Positions 13,601 through 25,300 of a DNA stretch of 64,000 nucleotides are shown piece after piece. Positions within the stretch are counted from its first letter, which is position 1; every line of letters starts with the position of its first letter. This DNA comes from Sipunculus nudus. Lineage: Eukaryota > Annelida > Sipuncula > Golfingiida > Sipunculidae. The notes under the pieces were generated by a model, which was not told the DNA's origin, ran no database searches, and was given only the letters and a program-made list of their open reading frames with translations. The stretch is from positions 16,271,839 through 16,335,838 of the forward strand of contig CM049316.1 in the NCBI GenBank assembly GCA_026874595.1, given 5' to 3'. Both the position numbers and the translations under genes were made by a program.

Positions 13601-16326
13601 TTAACGCTGGACACATCCAAGCTCATATCTCAGGAACCATTTGACCGATTGGGCCAAAATTGTGCATGTGTTTAGATCTCACATAGGTCTTTATCATACA
13701 CAAAACTGGAGGGGTTACCTGCAAAGATTTTTGCACAGTGTTTGTCTGTTTGTCTGCCATGGGCAAAAATCGCTCATATACATGTAGTGGTTTGACTTTT
13801 TTGCCTAAAATTTTGCAGGTGTATACAACTTGGACAGCTTTCTGGATTTGTGGTAGGTGGCACAACCTACATACACATTTAGGCTGCAGACATCCATGCT
13901 AATATGCAACATACCTCACTTTATTTCCCCTTGCCACTCAATCCATGCCTCACTATCCGATTTTGGCAGATACATGTAGTCACTTGTCGGTTACCTGTAT
14001 TCTAGTTTTAAAAGTTTACACATTTTTCTCTATTTTTGAGATATATAAATACAGACTAAATCTTGGCCTGTTGGTTAATCTGTTTGATGCTTCAGTTGAA
14101 TGGGTATATACTACCATTCTGATGATAAAATTTCCTTTTGCGAATCTCTTCCCAGTCAGCTGAGCGTCATGACCCATAGGTCACTTGTTTATATTCAAAA
14201 CAGTTGCTTCAGCATAGAAAACTGAGAATTAGAGATAACAAATAAATTATAGCATCAATAAATATAAATCAATAAACGATTGTTTGGAAGGCATGGTTGG
14301 TTCCCCTTTTAATGATTAAATGTATCTCATTTCTTGGATGCATCGTGACAAATTAAAAAAAAATCATTCTATATATTACTTGTTGGAAATAAGATAATAA
14401 AATAATGAAACACGATGTAAACCTGATCCATTTTTATTATGTTTAGAAGATAGTTTCATAGTGTAACATATCCAGAATATATTTAGGGTCTGGTATGAGA
14501 GGAACCATCGATAATGTTGAATGAAAAGCCAGTGATGTAGCGTACAGGGGTGAATACCGCGCCGCAAGTAATCTGTTATACCTATTATGTTCCCGGACCT
14601 CTGAAAATATTCATTAGCTCAGCTGACTGAAAGTCATCTGAGCTATAGCGATCACTCTTCGTCCGTCGTCCGTCCGCCTTTCCATCCGGCCGCCAGGCCG
14701 TCCGTCCGTTAACAGGGCACAAATCGTAACCGCTGGACCTGGAATCATCTCACTTGACATCCAGGCAGGTCCATAAAAAATCTCCTAGGAAACCTGAAAT
14801 GAGGTCTCTGTTACCCATATCCTTTGAGCTATGGGGCTCCAAAGTACCCCCAAGAATAATGCAAAATATGATACAAAAGCTCAAGTATCTGGATAACCAC
14901 TGCATTGATCACCACCATTTTTTGCATGAATATTGATCATGGGATGTTTCATCACTTCCTGCAGACTGGTGGCGCCACCTGTATTTTTTTCCAATTTTTA
15001 CGAATTTCTTTCTCTTTTTCTGTCCTGCAATGAAACTGTCATCTGCTAACAGGGCACAAATTGTAACCATTGGATCTGGAATCTTCAAACTAAATATCCA
15101 GGGAGGTCCACAAAAAATCTCCTTGAAAACTTGAAATTAGGTCTTTGTTACCCATATCCTTCGATGTATGGGGCTCCGAAGTACCCACGACAATAATGCA
15201 AACTTTGATACAAAAGCTCAGGAATCTGAATAACTACTGCATTGATCACCATGATTCTTTGCATGAATATTAATCATGGAGTGTTCCATCAGTTCCTGCA
15301 AACTGGTGGCGCCATTTGTATTTTTTTCCAATTTTTACGATTTATTTTTTCTTTATTTATGAGACCTTCAAAGAAGCTGTCATCTGTTAACAGGGCACAA
15401 ATCGTAAACGCTGGACCTGGATTCTTCTAACTTGACATTAAGGGAGGTCCATGAAAAGTCTCTGTGAAATCCTGAAATTAGGTCTCTGTTACCCATATTC
15501 TTCATAGTAAGTACCCCTCAGAATAATTATAAAATTGATACAAAAGCTCCAGTATCTGAATAAATAATGCATTGATCACTATGATTCTTTGCAGACATAT
15601 TGACCATGGAGGTTCTCATACGTTCCTGCAAACTGGTGGCGCCACTTGTATTTTTTTCCAATTTTTACCCTTTTTTCTTTATTTTTGAGACTTTCAAAGA
15701 AGCTGTCATCTGTTAACAGGGCACAAATCGTAAACGCTAGACCTGGATTCTTCTAACTTAACATCAAGGGAGGTCCATGAAAAGTCTCTGTGAAAACCTG
15801 AAATTAGGTCTCTGTTACCCATATCCTTCATAGTAAGTACCCCTCAGAATAATTATAAATTTGATACAAAAGCTCCAGTATCTGTATAAATAATGCATTG
15901 ATCACCATGATTTCTTTGCAGACAAATTGACCATGGAGTGTCAAATAAGTTCCTGCAAACTGGTGGCGCCACTTGTATTTTTTCCAAATTTTACGATTTT
16001 TTTTTCTTTATTTTTGAGACTTTCAAAGAAGCTGTCATCTGTTAACAGGGTACAAATCGTAACCGCTGGACCTGGAATCTTCTAACTTGACATCAAGGGA
16101 GGCCTATGAAAAGTCTCTGTGGAAACCTGAAATAAGGTCTCTGTTACCCATATAATCCAAGCCATGGGGCTCGTAAGTACCCCCTAAGAATAATTATGAT
16201 ACAAAAGAATAATAATGTGATACAAAAGCTGCAGTATCTAAATAACTAATGTACTGATGGCCTTGATTTTTTGCGTGAATATTGATCATGGAGTGTTTCT
16301 TCAGTTCCTGCAGACTGGTGGCGCCA

Positions 16327-16392
<66 letters not shown>

Positions 16393-19300
16393 TAAATTTG
16401 TACGCATTTTTTCTCTTTTTGAGACTTTCAAATGAAGCCTCATCTTTTAACAGGGCACATATTGTAATCTCTTGACCTAGAATCTTCATACTTGACATCT
16501 AAGGAGGTCCATGTAAGGTCTTCATTGAAGTCTGGAATTAGGTCTCTGTTATCCATATCCTCCGAGCTATGGGGCTTGTAAATATCCCCGAAATAATTAA
16601 AAATGTGATACAAAAACTGTGTTTGTTTCTGGAGAACTCCTGAGACCCTTGGACCGATCTTTCCGTAATCCGGTATAGTTGTTCCCTCACCTATTTAGTT
16701 GTGCATAACAAAGACAGGTGGCACCACCTGCAATCCTTTCTGTGCAGTGTGAATCTGGGTGTCTTTTAGATAACAGCCGATATCTCAGGAGTGGCTCAAT
16801 GTATTGAGCTGAAAATTTGCATGTCCATAGATCTTGGATCTTTCCATCTTATAATTGCGACTGGTGGCGCCACCTACAATACTTTTAGCGTAGCATCCAT
16901 CTATGCATTTGCCATCTGTTCGTTTAAGTGGTTCTTCAATGTATTGAGTTGAAATTGTGCATGTTCATAGATCCTCAACAAGACTTATGGCGCCATCTGC
17001 AATCGTTTTCACGTGGCGTCCATCTGTATATTTGCTTTTGGTAAAAATTGCTCATATCTCAGGAGTGGTTCAAGGTATCGGTCTGAAATTTGGCATGTCT
17101 ATCCATCTTGGAAAGTTTTCTCGTAAACTAGACAGGTGGCGCCACCTACCTTACCGTTTTTGTAGAATAAATTAATGCCCTTTTCTAAGGAGCGATTTGC
17201 CGTATAGGCCTGAAATTGTGCATATCCATAGATCATGGACTCCTCCATCTTGTACTCAAGACTGGTGGTGCCATCTGCAATCATTTTCCGGTGGTGTTCA
17301 TCCGTACGTGTGCTTTGGGTGGAAATTGCTCATACCTCCGAAGTTTGTTCAAGGTATTGGTCTGAAATTTGGCATACCAATCCATCTTTGAAAGTTTCTC
17401 GTAAACCAGACAGGTGGCGCCACTTCCCGTTTCTTTAGAATAGATTACTTCTCTTTTCTTGGGAGTGGTGTGCCGTATTGGCCTGAAATTGTGCATGTCC
17501 ATATATCTTGGACTCCTTCATGTTGTACTCAAGACTGGAGGCGCCATCTGCAATTGTTTTCCTGTGGTGTCCATCTGTACATTTGCTTTTATCTTCGGAA
17601 TGGTTCAAGGTATTGGTCTGAAATTTGGCATGTCAATCCGTCTTGGAGAGTTTTCTTATAAACCAAACAGGTGATTTTGTTGATTAGATTAATGCCCTTT
17701 TCTTAGAGTTTTAGTGGACTATATTCAGGAGTGGTGTGACATACCATTCAATCCATCCCTCACTTCACCTGTACCAAGTGACAAATGTTTTCTAGTTAAA
17801 AATGTGATACAAAAACTCCAGTATCTGGATAACTAATGCACTGATGACCATGATACTTAGCATGCATATTGATCATGATTCTTTGGATATATTTTGATCA
17901 TGGAATGTTTCATCAGAACCTGCAGACTGGTGGCACTACCTAGATTTTTTTTTCAATTTTTTACGCATTTTTTTTATATGAGACCTTCAAATGAAGTTGT
18001 CATGTCTAAACGCCCACTGAAACCCATTTCTAAGGACTCTTCACAAAATCCATGATTTGTTTGCATTCTGGTAGTCATTTTGATAATTGTTCAACATAAC
18101 TTGAATTCAGCTGAGCGTCATGGCCCATGGGCCACAAGTTGTTTATTGTGTGTTCATCTTGTGAAAAAAACAGGTTTATGACCTCAACAAAACCGACAAG
18201 GTGCTACAGGTACATAGTACAAATCTATGCTAAAATTGTCTTATTTAAGGTATAACTCCAACAATGTGACAAATGCCCTCCATCCACGCACCAAGAGAAG
18301 TCTTGAAAATATATTATCGAGGATTTGGAAGGGCTTTCAGTTCAAACTGGAGTCTCCGTCTATGAGCTGGCGAAAGAACCTTGGCGGATCAATGCTGGGA
18401 GCATCCCTTGGTCTCATCATCAAAAACCTGCTGGATATCAACATCAGTAAGAGTTTACAATATATGTCAAAATCAAAGTTTTCTTGGAAAATTATAATCT
18501 GGTCTGACCAGAAGCACCTTTCGTTTGTTCCAAAATTTTGAGCTAATGTTTAAAAATTGCAGGGGAGGGCATCATGTATGATCATACCGACTGATCTGAA
18601 GTAGCCCAGCAATTTAAAAAGGAAACCCAAGTAATTAAAACAGCGCCATCTGTCATAGCCTTGTCACACTAAGAATACGTAAAAACAGTCGGGCTCCAAG
18701 CATAACCATGGCGTTTAATTAATGACGTGTATTGTGGTGAACGGCTCATAAATGCACCTTCATGAAGACATCAGGGTATTTTTGTGTATTTCTTAAACCT
18801 TATTTAATTACAACAAGGCTCAGATGCAATTTTTTTTTCAGTGTTACGCGGGGGTTTTCATTTTCACGATCTTCCAGTGTAAGCTTACACAAAGTGTAAA
18901 CCCATTGTTATGTGAAAAAAAAAATATTTCAAATCTTATGTGCGAAAAATCTTATTAACAAAATATATTGTAAACTGGAAAAACAATTGGAAAGATATGA
19001 TATAATTTAAGATATCAATCTCTGAACATACACGATCTATTTTTTCCCAAACTTAACCTTTTACTTTTCAACTTTGCCTTCGATGATGAGACCTCTTATT
19101 CACGAAGGATTTGTCTTCGTGATAATTACATTTGCGCAAAAATCGCAAATTTCATCCCTTTCAAACAGGAAAGAAACCACAGTACAAAAAATTCATATCT
19201 GATGGACTTTCTGATTTAATACCGCTCCTCGTGCTCTGAGACACCTATTTTTATGACAGATTTGTTTTTTGTCTATTGCTAATAAAGTGAAGACGTTCTT

Positions 19301-22300
19301 AGGATGTTTAAACATTATCATGCAATAGGGTACCTTTGAAAAAGATTATTGTTACTTACGGTAACTCCCGCACTTGCTTATCAGCGCCATCTAGTATTCA
19401 AACTTTGAACGATTTAGAAGTTTGAGATATCTATCTTTTCGATTAAATGTTAACTTTAATCATATTTCAATGCAACGTAGTGAAGCTTTATGTATTCCTT
19501 TTAGCGATCCACTCAAATGTATAATAATAAACAAAGGAATTAGCCAATTTTAATGCCTTACTCAAACATTATGTGTTTCACTAAATGAACACAAGATGGC
19601 ACTGATAAGCAAAAGCGGGAGTTACCGTAAATAACAATAACCTTTTTCAAAGGTACCCCATTGTATATTTCTAGCAACAGAGACTATTCTTTTTAAACAG
19701 AGACTTATCCTTTCAAAGAAACTTATACATTTTTTATACAAAAACGATAATTTGTGCAGACGAATGATACAAAGTAAACTTTTATGTTGCATATTGAATC
19801 ATATTTTGTGCTTACTTCAGTGGTCATGCGTAATTCACTATGGTGACCATTAGGACATCATAATTGTGAAAAGAATATGTATAGAACCCATTCACATACT
19901 AAATATGTTACATGCACATTGAATAAATTGTTTCCTCCTTAACCTCGGACACGTGTGTACTCACGGTGAACCATAATTACGTATAAACCAGGTGACAGTG
20001 AAAAGAGGAATTTATTATCACCAAGAACATTAAAACAGAAAATACTTGGAAATATCAAAACGCCTCAATATTATAATACAGGAACACGGTCTTATCAAAT
20101 AATTCATACCCGCCTCAGAATGAAATGCAGCAACTAACACTATCATATGTTTCTACCTCATCTATCTGAGAACAAGTCTTGTCAATGAGGTAACCCAATA
20201 GAAGATGAAAACAACTTCTTACTGCAATGTCCTCTCTTTACAGCCCAAAGTAATAGCTACTCACCAGTATACTTACTTGTCCATACATTATTATTTGGAG
20301 GTGTAGAACAGGACTAAGAATACAACGCCAAATTATTCGAGCAAGTATTATTATTAATTGATAAAACAAAGCGCTTTAAGGCAAAATACACAAAATATAA
20401 ATATAAAATTATAATAATAATAACATTATTAAAATGGTGATAGCCAAATCTTACAGCAAACCTCCATTTGTAGTTAACCTCTTCCGTTTGTAATTAAACT
20501 CTACCATTGAAACAACAGTCCATTATCCCCTCTTCCCCTTCTTCCGACATAAAAATTTTCCCCTCTGCATCCAAGCAAGCCACTGTGCCATTATATCAAT
20601 CAGTTTTTTTTATCCAATCCTCTCTCTTCATAACCTCAACCATTATCATCAGTGTGTAAACAACTGTCATTAAGAGCACTTTCGTCAATACTGTCAATAA
20701 TCAATAATTCTGTATATGTCAAGGGAACGGGCAAACCTAAGTCTTCAGGCTTGCGCTCAATCCCTTTGATATTGGTATTTTGTACTATCTTGTATCAATA
20801 AAATCTTTCAAACAAAAAATAAACTAGGTGAATTAGAGAAAGTCCATGTACCGGGATGGTTTAACTGGAAAACTTTTTAATTAAGCTAAAATGAACTGAT
20901 GGCGTGTTATAATACGCATATAATGGCAAATCTTAATATACCTTTACGCCTAGTCTTAGCCTAAAGTGGTGTTATTATTGGAGACCTGTAATTAGCGTCT
21001 CTTACATTTTGGAACGATTTTGTTTTACACAGGCCCCCTATCCTCCCACGTGATCGTTGACGTACAGGACGAGGCCTGGGCGACGTTACATCTCGGAATG
21101 ATCGGACAGGACCTGCACGTGTTCAAGGCCGAAATCTGCTTCCAAGGACACATTAAATTCGATCTTAATATTCTAAAGGTACTGTGGTGGCTACAGATGT
21201 ATTTACGAACTACTTATTGGTAATTCCCTTATAATTATATTTATTTGTATTATTTATAATAAAACAGAGGCTTAGCATGATTTTCTAAATTACATGCTGA
21301 GACTAAAAACGTATATAGTCCGTCCCAGTACCCATGTCCGCCTGTTTTTCCGGGATAATTTTTTATACAAGTAAAGCAGTGTAAACCATTCTTGTCCAAA
21401 GGTTGCAGGAGCTATTCCGCCGACTACCTGCGCATAGAGTAATGCCTTACCTTGCTTTAATTTTGTATGAGACGAATAATCCAAAATATATGACAATACA
21501 AGTTACAGCGGGTAGAGTCTATAGTCCATCCCAGTACCCCATGTCCGCATGTTTTTTTCGCGAAAATTATTTTTAAAATATTCTTTAAAAATGCCCTTTG
21601 GCCTGAAGCAGATATACAGATATTCCGCCGATTTTGTGTAAAGTTGTTTTATATCATGAAAATCGTATTTACTTTTCGACTCTTTTGCGTTATTTTTGCT
21701 GAAATACCGTGAATGGCGTCTTCCCGGCACTCCTGGACAATACATACCTCCATGTTACACTTTCCATGTCTATGGTTGCGTTTGGTGTTGGTTAGACAAC
21801 AGTGACGTCACAAAGACGTCACAGTGATCGGTTGCACGTCACCATCAATTGACTGACGTCATAAGTTTGACTGGCTTGTTTATTATCAGTTCTCAGGCAA
21901 GGAATAAGTCGTAAACGCTGTAGCTTGTTTTGTCATATTTTGGATTATTTGTCTCATATAAAATCAAGGCAAGGTAAGGTATTACTTTTTACGCAGGTAG
22001 TCGGCGGAATAGCTCCTGCAACCTTTGGACAAGAAAGGTTTACACTGCTTTACTTGTATAAAAAATTATTCCGGAAAAACATGCGGACACGGGTACTGGG
22101 ACGGACTATAGTATAGAGTAAACCCGGCAAATATCGGACACCCGGGTAATATCGGACACTTGCCTATAAATCCTCAAGAAATGGTCATTTTTGGTAATTC
22201 CGACCGACAGCACGCGACAAATGAAAGTTTATGATTTGTTTTGTTTACAACTTCCGTTAAATACTGCCAAAAATTAAATAAAAGGTCATTTTTTATTGGT

Positions 22301-25300
22301 TTAACACGGCTTCCATGGAACCAATGACCGGTCTCAGCCGTCCTGGAAAGTTCAGGCACGACACACGTGATCGGCGTGACCTCAAGACTAGGTCAAGTTT
22401 TGACAGTCAGACGCGATGTCATGACCTGTTGACCAGTTTATATCACCGTCAGACTGTTTATTTTTCATACATAGCATTTTGCTTGACTAAAAACAAAGAT
22501 ATTTTAAAATTTACTGTAATTTGTTAAGTGTCCAATATTACCCGGGTGGCCAAAAAGGAACCTGGGTAATATCGGACACTCGGCACCATGGAAACTGGCA
22601 ATCATTATAAGGGGCTCTTTGAAGGATAAACAACGACACATTGCCTCTAAAGCAAATATGATTAATTGTAATGATATTTGGAGTTATTTTTATAGCAGAA
22701 CGACTGTATATAAGTTCAAAGTACACGGGGTCATAATGTCACATATTTGCTATATATATCTGCATTTAAAGTTGCTTGAATGCACCTTTTATAACTGAAC
22801 AGTTTACTGAAAAAAATAGCAAATATTAAAATGTTATAATTATATATTATTATTTTAGCATATAATAATGTTAATTTGCCTTTTTGCATTTAGATGATCA
22901 CTTTATATTCATATAGGGTAAAACTATAAGTTCTGGCATTTTGCATGCATCTTACCCATACCATAATAGAAGTCTTCAATGTATTTTAGAATTACCAGAA
23001 ATAAAGGTATTATTGATTATATACTGGGAAAATACACATGTATATTATATCGGCATTTAATCTAGGGTGTTAGTAATTATTGATATTTTATACAAAATGA
23101 CAGCTTAAAACATTTTAGTTTGCAAATTTCCGCTGTCCTCGAGAACAGCCTTTCTGTGACGAATCGTCTGGCACTTTGCCAGTCACGATCTCGCACCAAG
23201 GTCCATAGAAGAAACCCACAAACACGGCTCATCCACGGGTTACCATTGGTAGAAAAACATCAAATGAAAGATTTGACAATGTTTTCCCATAAAACCATAC
23301 TTTTTGTGCTTGTTATTGCGTCTGTGCCAGCTGTCAACGTCAGTTTTCTATGATATAACGGTCAACCCCTGCACAAGGTATCGCCGTTTAGCCCGGTGTC
23401 CGATATTACCCGGGTGTGTCCGATATTACCCAGGTGAACCTCCGCGGCGTCTCTTGCAAATTTTTTGTACTAGAGGGCGCTTGACCTTGACATGTTTAGT
23501 CTTAAAAAGATCTCCTGTTCGTGAGGTTTGAAATGATACCCGGAAGCCGGCGTTGTTTTGATTAGTCATGGGACGGTAAGCAGACGAAGCCAAAAGTGTC
23601 CGATAATACCCCCCCTTACTCTAGTGGTCTGCCACTGTATAATACGTAACAGAAATATGAGCATGTCATAATTATATATAAACATGGATATAAACAAGAT
23701 GAACAGTGTGTGTGTAGTGGGATCAGTGTTTTCTGACCAATTTTTATAAACGGTTCAAGATATCAGAAAAGGCTCCTTAAAAGGGAATTATTTCATTACT
23801 GTTTAACAGTTGAAGTGAGAATATCATGTAAACATTTAAAAAAGTACAACATAAAAGTACACATTTTCAGTAGGAAAGGGCAGAAATAAGGCCCCATAAT
23901 GCCTTTAATAATCCTTGGTTCTTATAAATGTACCACAAACAAGATTTAAATCTGTAACCTGGTTATAACCATGCAGGGTCAATACATGTTACTTTATATT
24001 TGATAAAAACTTGCCCTTCAGACATATTTGATAATGGACTGCCAGGACTGGGGATTAAATCAGTTTATATTCAGTACTTGTCTATTAAGATGTCTTGTGC
24101 AACTCATTAGGGTGAATACCTCCACCTAGATAATATTTATACACAAAAAGGCTCAGAAATAAGGATGTTTCCAGGACTATTTTTTTTATATTCTCGGACA
24201 AAGTATTGAATTTTAGACAGTCATATTGTGACAATTTAAGACATTAATTGATCATTGTTGATGGAAAATGGGTTTATAGTCCGTTCCAGCCCCCCTGTCC
24301 ACCTGTTTTTTTCGTTTATTATTTTGTTGATAATCAAAGAAAGTCCAAACTTTTTAATCTTAAGGCAGAAAGAGGAAACAGCGTAATTAACTATTATGGA
24401 ATTAATAGCGTACCTTATGACATTTTCCTGTAAACAATTTAAACCCATTTTATGAGAAACAAGTCTATTCTATAGCGACATCGTGCCACTAATCTGTGAA
24501 ATGGACATATCAGGGATTAGTGATGACGTCATAATAGACGTGACGTACTAAAGAGGCGCCCATATTCATGGGACCAATAATCAAGAGCTGCCGACCCCTG
24601 TTTACAGTGAGACTTGTATTCTCCACGTGCACGCGCTTCACTGTTACGTCACATTACTTTATACAAGGAGGATAAACAATGGCCACTTATTAGGGACGCC
24701 ATGAACCACGGATATATATGAGATATGTCAACCAGGCCGTAAAGTAAATAATATTTATATTTTTAGTAGGTAAGGTACCAAAAATTACGCTTTTGCCTCT
24801 TTATGCTATTGGTGCAAATTTTGATTTGCAAGTTTGTCTTATGTAGAGATAAACGCGAAAAAACAGGTGGACATGGGTGCTGGAACGGACTATAGTTGGT
24901 TTAACTATGCTTCAAATAAAAAAATCAAACTTAAAAACAAACAAACCAGGGGTGAAAAACATAACCCCCCCCCCCCCCCCCCCCCAGTGTATATAATAAC
25001 ATTGCACCCACTTGGCCTTATTTTTTTTGTCAGATTAAATAGATCAATATTTGTTTTTGTGTGGCCTTAAGGTCATTCATTATATACAGTACAGTCCGTC
25101 CCAGTACCCGTGTCCGCATGTTTTTTTCGCGATAATTATTTAAGAATATTCTTAAAAATGCCTTTGGGCCTGAATTAGATAAACATATATTCCGCCTATT
25201 TTGTGTAAAGTAGTTATATATCATGTAAAACATATTTACTTTGCGACTCTTATGCGTTTTAATGCTGAAATACCGTGGATGGCGTCGTCCCGGCACTCCT

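Larger units (their letters stand above)
10743..14190. mobile_element. Large composite hairpin-headed element, copy 1
   Basis: Begins with the hairpin AGCTCAGCTGACT-gaa-AGTCATCTGAGCT, followed by CCGTCCGTCTGTCCGTCTG tracts. Continues as six modules of 335-348 bp (GGCGCCACC positions near 11121, 11458, 11793, 12129, 12477 and 12817), then a second module type after a nested hairpin at 12837. Ends with TCAGCTGAGCGTCATGACC and a short TGACC/GGTCA hairpin. No protein seen. It resembles high-copy non-autonomous elements of bivalve genomes (from memory). Class is uncertain; a Helitron-like terminal hairpin is possible. Confidence 0.8.

Noticed and set aside
10743-18144. CRISPR-like reading of regularly spaced repeats
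   Set aside because: Units are about 335 bp, diverged and eukaryotic. No short identical repeats with unique spacers and no cas genes.
1386-18446. Calling the gene vitellogenin
   Set aside because: The head is LPD_N but the rest lacks a recognisable von Willebrand D domain and vitellogenin-type phosphoserine tract and carries M23, SAP, PAN and FN3-like parts, so only superfamily membership is claimed.
23120-23531. Two overlapping plus-strand frames in the ATATCGGACAC element
   Set aside because: No homology recognised, no splice logic, embedded in a repeat.
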